Origin: Clostridia bacterium
GTDB taxonomy: Bacteria; Bacillota; Clostridia; UMGS1840; HGM11507
Assembly: GCA_017554615.1 (NCBI GenBank)
Contig: JAFZHY010000002.1
Span: 62,001 to 126,000 of the forward strand
Direction: 5' to 3'
DNA: 64,000 bases
A program made the translations under genes and the position numbers. Numbering within the stretch: the stretch's first letter is position 1; the number at the start of each line of letters is the position of its first letter. This document shows, piece by piece, positions 17,935 through 26,708 of the stretch. The notes under the pieces are model-generated. The model ran no database searches and had not been told where the DNA came from. It saw nothing but the letters and a program-made list of their open reading frames with translations.

Positions 17935-18480
17935 TTATTGTTTATGAGACTTCATATAAACTTCTTTATATGAGATTATGTAACTTACAAATGCAAGAAT
18001 GGACATTATCACAAATGTAAGACACAAAATATTTTTCATAACAAAGCCTATATTGTTAAATATCATAATTGTAAGAAATACCAAGAAATACACAACACTT
18101 GCAAGTTTACCGAATATATTGGCTTTTACCACTATATTACTTTTTCTTAAAAGTTTTGCTGCTCCAAAAATCATAACCAATTCTTTAAGTATTAAGAATA
18201 TGGGCACCCACACAAGAGATGCTTCCTTTACCGACATACAGATTGCAACGGTTATCTGCATAAGTTTATCTGCAAAAGGGTCCATAAGTTTACCGAAATC
18301 GCTTTCTATTTTAAACTTTCTTGCAAGAAAACCATCCAGAACATCACTTGCTCCGGCTATTAAAAAAGTTATTACACAGTAAAGATTTTTATGGTCTATA
18401 TCAGACGAAAAAAGATATATAAACACAAAAACCAGCATTACTCTGAATATCGTGATATAATTGGGAATATTTCTAAGCAT
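17935..18480 (-). CDS. pgsA: CDP-diacylglycerol-glycerol-3-phosphate 3-phosphatidyltransferase
   Basis: Membrane enzyme making phosphatidylglycerophosphate from CDP-diacylglycerol and glycerol 3-phosphate. The CDP-alcohol transferase signature D-x2-DG-x2-AR-x8-G-x3-D-x3-D is complete (DVLDGFLARKF to GKLMDPFADK, about residues 47-75). Several hydrophobic helices follow. The family usually begins MLxNIPNxxTxxR, matching the ATG at 18480; another ATG four codons upstream has no ribosome site. It lies 18 bases after pfkA and is probably cotranscribed with it. Cardiolipin synthase at 61.9 kb uses the derived phosphatidylglycerol. Confidence 0.93.
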   Translation of the reverse strand: MLRNIPNYITIFRVMLVFVFIYLFSSDIDHKNLYCVITFLIAGASDVLDGFLARKFKIESDFGKLMDPFADKLMQITVAICMSVKEASLVWVPIFLILKELVMIFGAAKLLRKSNIVVKANIFGKLASVVYFLVFLTIMIFNNIGFVMKNILCLTFVIMSILAFVSYIISYKEVYMKSHKQ

Positions 18481-18498
18481 TTTTAACACCATATAATA

Positions 18499-19461
18499 TT
18501 AATATGTGATATCTGCAAAAACTTTAAATAATTCATTATCCATTTGTTTTTTCATAGATAACGCTTCGCTGATATCATAATCTACCAACTTACTGTCTTT
18601 ATATGCAACTACTCTGTTACCCTGATTGTTAAGAAGAAGTTCAACTGCTCTAACACCCATACGGCTTGCCATTACTCTGTCATACACAGTTGGAGAACCA
18701 CCTCTCTGAAGATGACCAAGTATTGCAACACGGGTTTCAATTTCTGTAAGTGTTTCTACCTGAAGAGCAATTTTTTCAGTATTTCCCACACCTTCTGCAA
18801 CGATAACAACGAAGTGAGATTTACCTTTTTTAAGTGATTCGTTGATATAAGAAACAATATCTTCTTTTACATCATAATCTTTTTCAGGAACAAGAACTGC
18901 TTCTGCACCGTTTGCAATAGCAAGTTCTAATGCTATATAACCTGCTCTTCTTCCCATTACTTCAACAACGGAACATCTGTTATGAGATGAACATGTATCT
19001 TTAAGTTTATCTATACACTCACAAGCAGTATTACAAGCAGTATCAAAACCTATTGTATAATCTGTGCAGGAGATATCATTATCTATTGTACCAGGAATAC
19101 CAACAGTTGGCATACCTGCATCACTAAGGTCTTTAGCACCTCTGAAAGAACCGTCTCCACCGATTACAACTATACCTTCAATTCCGTTTGCTCTTGCATT
19201 TTCAACTGCTTTTTTAACGCCCTCTTTAGAATTGAATTCTGAACTTCTTGCAGTTTTTAAAATAGTTCCGCCTTTATTTAAGCAGTCAGAAACTGAACGG
19301 TAGCCCATATCTATCATTTTATTTTTCATAAGGCCTTTATAGCCCTCTAATATACCAACAACTTCCATACCATTATGAAGTGCACAACGAACAACTGCAC
19401 GGATAGCAGCATTCATACCAGGTGCATCTCCCCCACTGGTTAAAACAGCAATTTTTTTCAT
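18499..19461 (-). CDS. pfkA: ATP-dependent 6-phosphofructokinase
   Basis: Phosphorylates fructose 6-phosphate to the 1,6-bisphosphate. TSGGDAPGMN near the N-terminus, GGDGSFRGA (ATP site), PGTIDNDI with the catalytic Asp, MGRRAG and LGHLQRGG are all present. From the ATG at 19461 the protein is 320 residues, the usual PfkA length. A GTG three codons upstream is part of the AAAGGGTGG ribosome site and is not used. Confidence 0.97.
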   Translation of the reverse strand: MKKIAVLTSGGDAPGMNAAIRAVVRCALHNGMEVVGILEGYKGLMKNKMIDMGYRSVSDCLNKGGTILKTARSSEFNSKEGVKKAVENARANGIEGIVVIGGDGSFRGAKDLSDAGMPTVGIPGTIDNDISCTDYTIGFDTACNTACECIDKLKDTCSSHNRCSVVEVMGRRAGYIALELAIANGAEAVLVPEKDYDVKEDIVSYINESLKKGKSHFVVIVAEGVGNTEKIALQVETLTEIETRVAILGHLQRGGSPTVYDRVMASRMGVRAVELLLNNQGNRVVAYKDSKLVDYDISEALSMKKQMDNELFKVFADITY

Positions 19462-19512
19462 AACTTCCACCCTTTCAAAACCTTATCACCATTCTTTTTA
19501 TTCATAAAAAAC

Positions 19513-19541
19513 AGTATAATGTTATTCTTTATAAAAATCAA
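19513..19541 (-). promoter_or_regulatory. pfkA promoter
   Basis: TTGATT (19536-19541), 17 bp and TATACT (19513-19518) on the minus strand. Confidence 0.65.
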
Positions 19542-19580
19542 TATTTTATTATTTTTTTAACAAAAATTTAATATTTGTAA

Positions 19581-20306
19581 TTATTCTTCCCAGTTATGAT
19601 AAATATTCTGAACATCATCGTTGTCTTCAAGATGTTCGATAAGTTTTTCCATCATAAGAAGGTCTTTCTCATCAGTTAAAGAAACGTATGTCTGAGGAAC
19701 TAATGTAACCTCTGCTTTTAAAAATTCAAAGCCTTTATTTTCAAGTTCTTCACGCACTGATGAAAAATCTTCAGGCTGAGTAATAATTTCAAAAACTTCG
19801 TCTTCTTCGTTAAAATCTGATGCTCCTGCTTCCATAGCAGCATCCATAAGTTCTTCTTCGGATACCGAATCATTCTTTTCAACAATTAAAACCCCTAATT
19901 TATCAAACATAAAGGATACACAACCGTTTGTGCCAAGGTTTCCGCCGAATTTATCGAAATAATGTCTTACATCTGCTGCAGTACGGTTTCTGTTATCAGT
20001 AAGCGCTTCTACTATAACTGCGACACCTTTAGGCCCGTAACCTTCATATACGATATCTTCATAGTTATCAGTATCCTGACTGCCTGCTGCTTTTTCAATA
20101 CATCTTTTAACATTATCGTTAGGCATATTGTTTGCTCTGGCTTTTGCAATTATATCTTTAAGTTTACCGTTAACTGACGGGTCAGGCCCACCTGCTTTAA
20201 CAGCAACTGCAATTTCTCTGCCTAATTTTGTATAGATTTTTGCTTTCTGAGCATCTGTTTTTTCTTTTTTGTGTTTAATATTTGACCACTTTGAATGTCC
20301 GGACAT
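19581..20306 (-). CDS. yebC: YebC/PmpR family regulator (TACO1-like)
   Basis: 241-residue protein of the YebC/TACO1 family. It starts with the family signature MSGHSKWSNIKHKK and contains NMPNDNVKRCIEKA and VYEGYGPKGVAVIVE. Members are described both as transcription regulators and as factors relieving ribosome stalling at proline stretches; the sequence does not decide between these. GGAGG precedes the ATG. Confidence 0.95.
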   Translation of the reverse strand: MSGHSKWSNIKHKKEKTDAQKAKIYTKLGREIAVAVKAGGPDPSVNGKLKDIIAKARANNMPNDNVKRCIEKAAGSQDTDNYEDIVYEGYGPKGVAVIVEALTDNRNRTAADVRHYFDKFGGNLGTNGCVSFMFDKLGVLIVEKNDSVSEEELMDAAMEAGASDFNEEDEVFEIITQPEDFSSVREELENKGFEFLKAEVTLVPQTYVSLTDEKDLLMMEKLIEHLEDNDDVQNIYHNWEE

Positions 20307-20427
20307 ATTTTTTCCTCCATTATATTTACATAACTTATTTTACTAAAAATTATACATATGTTGGTATTGTAACATAGGTAACAATAAATTTTCAAGTTTT
20401 TTATTTAAATTCGGCATTTTTTATAAA

Positions 20428-20456
20428 TTGACATTTGAATAATATGGTGGTATTAT
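20428..20456 (+). promoter_or_regulatory. asd-dapA-dapB promoter
   Basis: TTGACA (20428-20433), 17 bp and TATTAT (20451-20456). The leader is only about 40 bases, so no lysine riboswitch fits between it and the start codon. Confidence 0.8.
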
Positions 20457-20501
20457 ATAAATTGATAGCATATGCATATATTGTAATGGAGGAAATAAAA
20501 T

Positions 20502-21581
20502 ATGAAAACTTTTAATGTAGGTATAGTTGGTGCAACCGGAATGGTTGGTCAGAGATTTATAACTTTGCTTGAGAACCATCCTTGGTTTAATCTTAAAGTT
20601 CTTGCCGCTTCTTCCCGTTCTGCAGGAAAAACTTATGAAGAAGCAGTTGGCAACCGTTGGGTTATGAAAACACCGATACCTGAAGATATAAAGAAAATTG
20701 TTGTTTTAGATGCTACTTTAGATATTGAAAAAATTGCATCGCAAGTAGACTTTGTGTTCTGTGCTGTTGATATGAAGAAAGACGAAATCAAGGCATTGGA
20801 AGAAAAATATGCAAAAGCAGAATGCCCTGTTATTTCCAATAACTCTGCACACAGACATACTCCTGACGTTCCTATGATTGTTCCTGAAATCAATGCAGAC
20901 CATGCAAAGATTATTGAAGCCCAGAAAAAACGTTTAGGAACAAAGAGAGGTTTTATTGCAGTTAAATCAAACTGTTCACTTCAGAGTTACGTTCCTGCTC
21001 TTCACCCACTTATGAAGTTCGGAATTAAAAACGTTCTTGCATGTACATATCAGGCAATTTCAGGCGCAGGAAAAACATTTGAAACTTGGCCTGAAATGGT
21101 GGATAATGTTATTCCGTACATTGGTGGAGAAGAAGAAAAGAGCGAAATTGAACCACTTAAAATCTGGGGTAAAATTGAGGGAGACAAAATCGTCCCTGCA
21201 ACAAGCCCTGCTATTACAACTCAGTGTATAAGAGTTCCTGTCAGCGACGGGCATCTTGCTGCTGTGTTTGTATCTTTTGAAAACAAGCCATCTATTGATG
21301 AAATAAAAGAAATATGGAAGAACTACAAAGGAACTGCTCAGGAATTAGAACTTCCTTTAGCACCTAAAAACTTCCTTAACTACTTTGAAGAAGACAACCG
21401 TCCTCAAACTAAACTTGAAAGAAACTTAGAAGGCGGAATGGCTGTTTCTATGGGTAGACTCAGAGAAGACTCTCAATATGACTACAAATTTGTTTGTATA
21501 TCCCATAACACATTAAGAGGTGCTGCAGGTGGTGCAGTTCTTATGGCTGAACTTCTTGCAAAACTTGGTTATATGGACTAA
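20502..21581 (+). CDS. asd: Aspartate-semialdehyde dehydrogenase
   Basis: Reduces aspartyl phosphate to aspartate semialdehyde. GATGMVGQRF is the NADP-binding loop. SNCSLQSY carries the catalytic Cys (about residue 157), and the later SDGHLAAVFV segment holds the catalytic His. The length of 359 and overall pattern match the archaeal/fungal-like ASADH group rather than the E. coli type. GGAGG lies nine bases upstream. First gene of an asd-dapA-dapB lysine/diaminopimelate operon. Confidence 0.96.
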   Translation: MKTFNVGIVGATGMVGQRFITLLENHPWFNLKVLAASSRSAGKTYEEAVGNRWVMKTPIPEDIKKIVVLDATLDIEKIASQVDFVFCAVDMKKDEIKALEEKYAKAECPVISNNSAHRHTPDVPMIVPEINADHAKIIEAQKKRLGTKRGFIAVKSNCSLQSYVPALHPLMKFGIKNVLACTYQAISGAGKTFETWPEMVDNVIPYIGGEEEKSEIEPLKIWGKIEGDKIVPATSPAITTQCIRVPVSDGHLAAVFVSFENKPSIDEIKEIWKNYKGTAQELELPLAPKNFLNYFEEDNRPQTKLERNLEGGMAVSMGRLREDSQYDYKFVCISHNTLRGAAGGAVLMAELLAKLGYMD

Positions 21582-21614
21582 TTTATAATTTTAAAATCCT
21601 AAGGGGGAATTGAA

Positions 21615-22505
21615 ATGAAAAAAACTGTATTTACAGGTTCAGGTGTTGCAATTATTACCCCGTTTAATGAAAACGGAATAGATTTTGAAAGTTTTGGAAA
21701 GTTAGTTGACTTTCATTTGGAAAACAGCACCGATGCCATTATAGTATGCGGTACTACCGGCGAAGCAGCAACAATGCCTGATAATGAGCATTTATCTGCT
21801 ATTGAATTTGTTGTAAAAAGAGTTAATAAAAGAATTCCTGTTATTGCAGGAACAGGAAGTAACGATACTGTTCACGGAGTTAAACTCAGCAAAGAGGCCG
21901 AAAGACTTGGCGCTGACGCTCTTTTAGTTGTTACTCCTTACTATAACAAGGCTAACAAACAGGGGCTTGTAAATCATTTTAAAATGATTGCTGATTCTGT
22001 TCAGATTCCTGTTATTTTATATAATGTTCCATCCCGTACAGGTATGAACATTGCTCTTGATGTTTTAGAAGAATTAAAAGATATTGATAATATTGTGGGT
22101 ATTAAAGAAGCAAGTGGAAATATGTCTTATGTTATGGAACTTGCTGCAAAATTCGCAGACAGATTTGATATCTATTCAGGAAATGATGATATTATTGTTC
22201 CTGTTATGTCTGTTGGCGGAAAAGGAGTTATCTCTGTTCTTGCCAATGTGCTTCCTAAAGAAACTCACGATATTTGTCAGTTATATCTTGACGGTAAATG
22301 TGAAGAAAGCAGAAAACTTCAACTTAAACTTTTAGATTTAATCAACTCACTGTTTTGTGAAGTTAACCCAATTCCTGTAAAAACTGCTATTAACTTAATG
22401 GGACTAAACGGAGGAATTTTAAGAATGCCTCTTTACGAAATGGCTCCTAACAACAAGGAAAGACTTATAAAAGACTTAAAAGCAACAGGAGTTAAACTGC
22501 AATAA
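21615..22505 (+). CDS. dapA: 4-hydroxy-tetrahydrodipicolinate synthase
   Basis: Condenses pyruvate with aspartate semialdehyde. TIM-barrel protein of 296 residues. GTTGEAATM binds pyruvate, TPYYNKANKQG carries the catalytic Tyr, and GIKEASGNM carries the Schiff-base Lys (about 163). GGGGG ribosome site. Follows asd by 33 bases, and dapB comes 23 bases after it. Confidence 0.97.
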   Translation: MKKTVFTGSGVAIITPFNENGIDFESFGKLVDFHLENSTDAIIVCGTTGEAATMPDNEHLSAIEFVVKRVNKRIPVIAGTGSNDTVHGVKLSKEAERLGADALLVVTPYYNKANKQGLVNHFKMIADSVQIPVILYNVPSRTGMNIALDVLEELKDIDNIVGIKEASGNMSYVMELAAKFADRFDIYSGNDDIIVPVMSVGGKGVISVLANVLPKETHDICQLYLDGKCEESRKLQLKLLDLINSLFCEVNPIPVKTAINLMGLNGGILRMPLYEMAPNNKERLIKDLKATGVKLQ

Positions 22506-22528
22506 CTAAATTCAAAGGACTGATACAA

Positions 22529-23287
22529 ATGATAAATATAATGCTTAGCGGTTGCAATGGGAAAATGGGCAGGGTTATATCCTCTCTTGTTGAAGCTGAT
22601 GAAAATTCAAAAATAATATGCGGAGTTGATTTAAACACCGAGTCATATTCTGACTTTCCTGTTGTAAACTCCCCTTTTGATTTTAATGATAAGGCAGATG
22701 TTATAATTGATTTTTCTCATCCTTCTGCAATAGAAAAAAATATAAACTACGCTAAAGAAACAGGCACACCTATTATTGTGGCTACCACAGGGCTTTCAAA
22801 AGAGCAGGTTGCATTTGTAAAAGAGGCATCTTCAAAAGTTGCAGTATTTTACTCTGCAAATATGTCTATTGGCGTTAACCTTATTATTGACCTTGCAAAA
22901 AAAGCAGCAAGATTATTATCTGATAAATTTGATATAGAAATTATTGAAAAACATCATAACCAGAAAATTGATGCTCCAAGCGGAACTGCTCTTGCTATTG
23001 CTGATGCAATAAATGACGAACTTGATAATTCTTACGAATATGTTTATGACAGACACAGCGTCAGAATGAAGAGAACAAAAAAAGAAATCGGTATTCACGC
23101 TGTAAGAGGTGGCACTATCGTTGGAGAGCACGATGTTTTGTTTGCAGGTAATAACGAAGTTGTTACACTATCACATCTTGCAACAAGCAAAGAGATTTTT
23201 GCAGAGGGTGCAATTAAAGCAGCCAAGTATCTTGCTGGAAAACCTGCAGGTTTCTACAATATGGATTCAATGATAAAAGAACTTTAA
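22529..23287 (+). CDS. dapB: 4-hydroxy-tetrahydrodipicolinate reductase
   Basis: Reduces the DapA product for lysine, cell-wall diaminopimelate and spore dipicolinate supply. GCNGKMGRV is the dinucleotide-binding loop. EKHHNQKIDAPSGTA contains the signature His pair and Lys, and GGTIVGEHDV follows. Length 252 is normal. Last gene of the operon, ended by the terminator at 23295. Confidence 0.97.
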   Translation: MINIMLSGCNGKMGRVISSLVEADENSKIICGVDLNTESYSDFPVVNSPFDFNDKADVIIDFSHPSAIEKNINYAKETGTPIIVATTGLSKEQVAFVKEASSKVAVFYSANMSIGVNLIIDLAKKAARLLSDKFDIEIIEKHHNQKIDAPSGTALAIADAINDELDNSYEYVYDRHSVRMKRTKKEIGIHAVRGGTIVGEHDVLFAGNNEVVTLSHLATSKEIFAEGAIKAAKYLAGKPAGFYNMDSMIKEL

Positions 23288-23294
23288 TATAAAA

Positions 23295-23327
23295 ATACAA
23301 GAGTTTTTCTGCTCTTGTATTTTTTTA
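23295..23327 (+). terminator. Terminator of asd-dapA-dapB
   Basis: ATACAAGAG (23295-23303) pairs with CTCTTGTAT (23312-23320), followed by a run of T. Confidence 0.9.
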
Positions 23328-23343
23328 TGTTTTATTATATAAT

Positions 23344-23427
23344 GATTGTAACTTTTGATAAGTTGCAATCAACGATATAAATTACTTAATGGAATTTGCG
23401 ATATATTTTTTGATTAACGCAACGAGA
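23344..23427 (+). repeat. Hairpin array 1 with GATAT-type spacers, upstream of nagA
   Basis: GATTGTAACTT pairs with AAGTTGCAATC (23344-23370). Then come ACGATAT, an AAATT/GGAATTT weak hairpin, GCGATAT, and a degenerate unit ending GCAACGAG. The AAATTnCTnAnGGAATTTGCGATAT part and the GCAACGAGAA end match array 2 at 47977-48059. It lies in the untranslated region of nagA. Confidence 0.65.
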
Positions 23428-23452
23428 AATTAAAAAAGAGGGTTTTAAAAAA

Positions 23453-24634
23453 ATGAAAACTTCAATTTATAACGGAAAGATAATTACTCCTGACAGAATT
23501 ATTGAAAATGGATATATACTGATTGAAGACGGTATTATCACAGATATTGGCACAAATTTTGATGAAACTGTTTTTTGCGGGAAAAAAATTGATGCTAAGG
23601 GAAATTATATTTCTCCCGGCTTTATTGATATACACGTTCATGGTGGTGGCGGCGGAGATTTTATGGACGGAACAGAAGAAGCATTTATAACTGCGCTTTC
23701 ATCACATGCAAAGCATGGCACAACCTTGATGCTTCCTACTACCGATTCTGCGCCTGACGAAGAATTGTACCGTGTGTTTGATGTGTATCACTCAGTAAAA
23801 AACAAGAAATACAAAGGTGCAAAAATGTTTGGTCTTCATTTAGAGGGGCCTTATCTTAGTTTAAATCAGGTTGGCGCAATGAACCCTGATTTAATTAAAC
23901 TTCCTGTTTATGAAAATTACAGCGCTATATTTAAAAGAGCAAACGGAGCAATAAAAAGATGGACTGCTGCTCCTGAACTTAAAGGGTCTGATGCTTTTGG
24001 TGCATTTTTAAGCGAGAATGGAATTATAGGCTCTATCGGTCATTCAGACGCTTATTTTAGCGATGTTATAAAAGCGTATGAAAACGGTTTTGAACTGCTT
24101 ACACATTTTTATTCTGCTATGCCTACTGTAAGAAGAATTGACGGTTACAGATATCCTGGAATAATAGAGGCAGGATATCTTATCCCTAGAATGAAAGTTG
24201 AACTTATTGCTGACGGTTGCCATCTTCCTAAAGAATTATTGCAACTTGTATATAATGTAAAGGGTGTTGAAAATATTATTCTTGTTACCGATTCTATGAG
24301 GGCATCTGATATGCCTGAGGGCGAGATTATTATAGGAAGCATAGAAAGAGGAAGAATTGCTCTTCACGAAGACGGGGTTTGTAAACTTACTGACCGTTCT
24401 GCTTTTGCAGGAAGTGCTTGTACTGCTGACAGGCTTATAAGAACAATGGTTAATCTTGCCGAAGTGCCTTTATGCAAGGCTGTTACAATGTTAACCAAAA
24501 ACCCTGCAAAACTTCTTTCGGAAAGTAAAAAAGGCTCTATTGCCATTTCAAAAGATGCTGACATTTTAATATTTGACAAGGACATCAATATTAAAATGAC
24601 AATGATTGGCGGAGAAGTAATATATAATGCTTAA
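23453..24634 (+). CDS. nagA: N-acetylglucosamine-6-phosphate deacetylase
   Basis: Amidohydrolase that deacetylates GlcNAc-6-phosphate to glucosamine 6-phosphate. FIDIHVHGGGG gives the HxH metal pair (about residues 61-63), LEGPYLS the metal Glu, GHSDAYF and THFYSAM further His ligands, and VTDSMRA the catalytic Asp. Length 393 is typical. GAGGG lies ten bases before the ATG. No nagB follows, so the gene is solitary. Together with nahK at 42 kb it suggests use of amino sugars from mucin or cell wall. Confidence 0.95.
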   Translation: MKTSIYNGKIITPDRIIENGYILIEDGIITDIGTNFDETVFCGKKIDAKGNYISPGFIDIHVHGGGGGDFMDGTEEAFITALSSHAKHGTTLMLPTTDSAPDEELYRVFDVYHSVKNKKYKGAKMFGLHLEGPYLSLNQVGAMNPDLIKLPVYENYSAIFKRANGAIKRWTAAPELKGSDAFGAFLSENGIIGSIGHSDAYFSDVIKAYENGFELLTHFYSAMPTVRRIDGYRYPGIIEAGYLIPRMKVELIADGCHLPKELLQLVYNVKGVENIILVTDSMRASDMPEGEIIIGSIERGRIALHEDGVCKLTDRSAFAGSACTADRLIRTMVNLAEVPLCKAVTMLTKNPAKLLSESKKGSIAISKDADILIFDKDINIKMTMIGGEVIYNA

Positions 24635-24636
24635 AA

Positions 24637-24665
24637 AAAAGGCTGTTTTAAAAAAACAGCCTTTT
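24637..24665. terminator. Bidirectional terminator, nagA and the converging membrane-protein gene
   Basis: AAAAGGCTGTTTT (24637-24649) pairs with AAAACAGCCTTTT (24653-24665). It overlaps the stop codon of the leftward gene. Confidence 0.85.
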
Positions 24666-24978
24666 ATTTTCCTGATTTATTTAATAAAAATACTCCGTAT
24701 GCTATAAATGCTGACGGTATAATAAGTTTTATAACAATATCATAGCCGACAATTCCCTGCTCTTTTAGAAGAAGAAAAACACCTATTGCAAGGAAAATAG
24801 CATTACCGACTTTGTTCCTGTCTGTGAAAAGACCCACAAGGCAAGGAAGAATAATAACAAGAGTCCACCAACCTGCAAAAAACAAATTAAAATTTATCAG
24901 CCCTACTGCATTTGCTCCTGAAAGCAAACCTAAGATAAGAAATATAAAGCCCCACAAAATATTTTTTGTATTTCTCAT
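24664..24978 (-). CDS. Small membrane protein, LiaF/DUF5668-like
   Basis: 104 residues with four hydrophobic segments. The arrangement, with an ILWGFIFLILGLL start and a WWTLVIILPCLVGL motif, resembles the LiaI/LiaF-like transmembrane region (DUF5668). The cytosolic LiaF C-terminal domain is absent. AGAGGTGG precedes the ATG at 24978; an in-frame GTG three codons earlier is part of that ribosome site. It may have a role in envelope-stress signalling by family resemblance only. Confidence 0.7.
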   Translation of the reverse strand: MRNTKNILWGFIFLILGLLSGANAVGLINFNLFFAGWWTLVIILPCLVGLFTDRNKVGNAIFLAIGVFLLLKEQGIVGYDIVIKLIIPSAFIAYGVFLLNKSGK

Positions 24979-25007
24979 AATTTCCACCTCTTTATACCTT
25001 TTCTTTT

Positions 25008-25036
25008 ATTCTATATTATGTTATCTAAAATGTCAA
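25008..25036 (-). promoter_or_regulatory. Promoter of the small membrane-protein gene
   Basis: TTGACA (25031-25036), 17 bp and TAGAAT (25008-25013) on the minus strand. Confidence 0.7.
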
Positions 25037-25080
25037 CAAAATAACTTGCGATTAAAATTTCTAAAGATTAAAACATATTT

Positions 25081-25629
25081 TTAATACACAATATGATATA
25101 CATATTCATCACATATATATTTTTCTCTTTTAATATTTTCATCAAAATAGTCTGCACTTTTTAAGTTTTTTATACCTGTACCAAGATATTTAAAATACGC
25201 TTCCTTAAAAGTCCATATTTCAAGAAGACGGATATTTTTTTCCTTACTGTCTATCCCATTTAAGACATATTCTTCTTCTTTTTTATTACACACTTTTTTT
25301 ATTATATTTAAATTTACATCCCGTATTACTTCAATATCAGCACCGACATATGTATCATTTACTGCCACCAACACATAATTTTTGGAATGAGATATAGAAA
25401 ACTCGCCTTTTTTATTTGTAAGATAAGGCTTTTTTAGGTTGGAAATATCAATGACAGAATCTTCTCCATAATGCCTTTTTACAAGCATCTCCCCTGCTAC
25501 TGTCTGTTTTTTATTTTCATCAAATTTAAGACGGGAAACTTTGTCCCGTCTTAAAGTGCTCATATTATTAAAATAGTGTGTATAATCTGTTAAAGTTAAA
25601 TCTTTAATATCATAAATATATTTATTCAT
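25081..25629 (-). CDS. 4'-phosphopantetheinyl transferase superfamily protein (Sfp-like)
   Basis: 182 residues. VGADIEVIRD (Mg2+-binding Asp and Glu) and IWTFKEAYFKYLGTGI (the WxxKEA-x-K signature) identify the Sfp/AcpT superfamily, which transfers phosphopantetheine from CoA to carrier proteins. No carrier protein or NRPS/PKS gene is nearby, so the partner is unknown. Its start overlaps the end of the cyclophilin gene by 8 bases, which implies coupled translation as the last gene of the deoD run. Confidence 0.9.
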   Translation of the reverse strand: MNKYIYDIKDLTLTDYTHYFNNMSTLRRDKVSRLKFDENKKQTVAGEMLVKRHYGEDSVIDISNLKKPYLTNKKGEFSISHSKNYVLVAVNDTYVGADIEVIRDVNLNIIKKVCNKKEEEYVLNGIDSKEKNIRLLEIWTFKEAYFKYLGTGIKNLKSADYFDENIKREKYICDEYVYHIVY

Positions 25630-26680
25630 TTATAATAATTTCCTTAACAACTATATCTTTAGTTGGCTTGTCCATTTCATCTGTTTTAGTATTACAGATT
25701 TCATCTAAAACTTCTAATCCTTTTGTTATCTCACCGAATGCTGCATAGTTACCGTCAAGCAATGGAGCGTCCTGATGGCAGATAAAGAACTGGTTTGCTC
25801 CTAAATTATAGTCATAAGGTCTTGCAAGAGAGATAGTTCCTCTTTTATGAGGAATAATATTAAACGCTCCGTTCATTACAAATTCGCCAGGAATTGCGTC
25901 GCTTACTTTTTCTTCTCCTGATACATTAAGTCCTCCACCCTGAGCAACAAAATCTTTTATTACTCTGTGGAATAATGTATTACTGTAAAATCCTGATTTT
26001 GCAAGGTTAATAAAGTTATTTGCAGTTACAGGTGCAAGTTCAGGATATACTTTAAATTCCATACTTTTTCCGTTAGTTAAAACGATTTTGCCTGACACAC
26101 CTTTTAATGTGCCTTCTGCAAACTGTTTATATGAATCATATAACTCTAAAAGACACTCGCCATACAGATAACATTCTTTAGCAATACCTGTATTTTGCTC
26201 TATATCCCCTAATTCATATGTAATTTCAACTGTTTTTGTTTCTCCTATCCATTCAACTTCTGCGCCTAAAAGTTCTGCAACTGCTCTTACAGGCACTAAA
26301 GTTCTGTCATTTACTATTGTAGGAGGAACATCCATATGATAGCATTTTGAAAGTGCTATACCGTCTAATAAAAATGCACAGGATGTATCAAGCCACATAT
26401 TAACAAGTTGATTTTTTCTGTAAATATCAATACCTTTTGTTGCTTCATTCCAGTTTACATCAAAGTTTAATTTTTCGCTTATAGCACGGATAGGAAGCAT
26501 TGTTCTGTCTCCCACATAAGCACCGTTTGCATCATACACCGGAATAGACTGTGCAGGAACATCGCTAACTAATTTTTCTTTGTTAATGATAATGGTTATT
26601 CCGTTATCGGAAGGTTCGGCATAAACCATACCTGATAAAACAAATGATGCTGCTAATAATAGTAATAAAATTCTTTTCAT
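25622..26680 (-). CDS. Secreted cyclophilin-type peptidyl-prolyl isomerase with copper-amine-oxidase-like stalk domain
   Basis: 352 residues. A signal peptide ends near VYA (about residue 21). Residues about 25-155 form a copper-amine-oxidase N-terminal-like module of the stalk type (DRTMLPIRAISEKLNFDVNW and DRTLVPVRAVAELLGAEVEW repeats), common in clostridial exported proteins. Residues about 190-350 are a cyclophilin domain with FHRVIKDFVAQGG, NQFFICHQ and LDGNYAAFGEI, which include the catalytic Arg and Gln/Phe positions. It probably folds proteins outside the membrane. The combination is unusual but plausible. Confidence 0.92.
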   Translation of the reverse strand: MKRILLLLLAASFVLSGMVYAEPSDNGITIIINKEKLVSDVPAQSIPVYDANGAYVGDRTMLPIRAISEKLNFDVNWNEATKGIDIYRKNQLVNMWLDTSCAFLLDGIALSKCYHMDVPPTIVNDRTLVPVRAVAELLGAEVEWIGETKTVEITYELGDIEQNTGIAKECYLYGECLLELYDSYKQFAEGTLKGVSGKIVLTNGKSMEFKVYPELAPVTANNFINLAKSGFYSNTLFHRVIKDFVAQGGGLNVSGEEKVSDAIPGEFVMNGAFNIIPHKRGTISLARPYDYNLGANQFFICHQDAPLLDGNYAAFGEITKGLEVLDEICNTKTDEMDKPTKDIVVKEIIINE

Positions 26681-26708
26681 ATTCTTTCTCCTAACTGTTA
26701 TATTAATT

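Noticed and set aside
20457-20501. Lysine riboswitch in front of asd
   Set aside because: Only about 40 bases separate the promoter and start codon, too short for the L-box.
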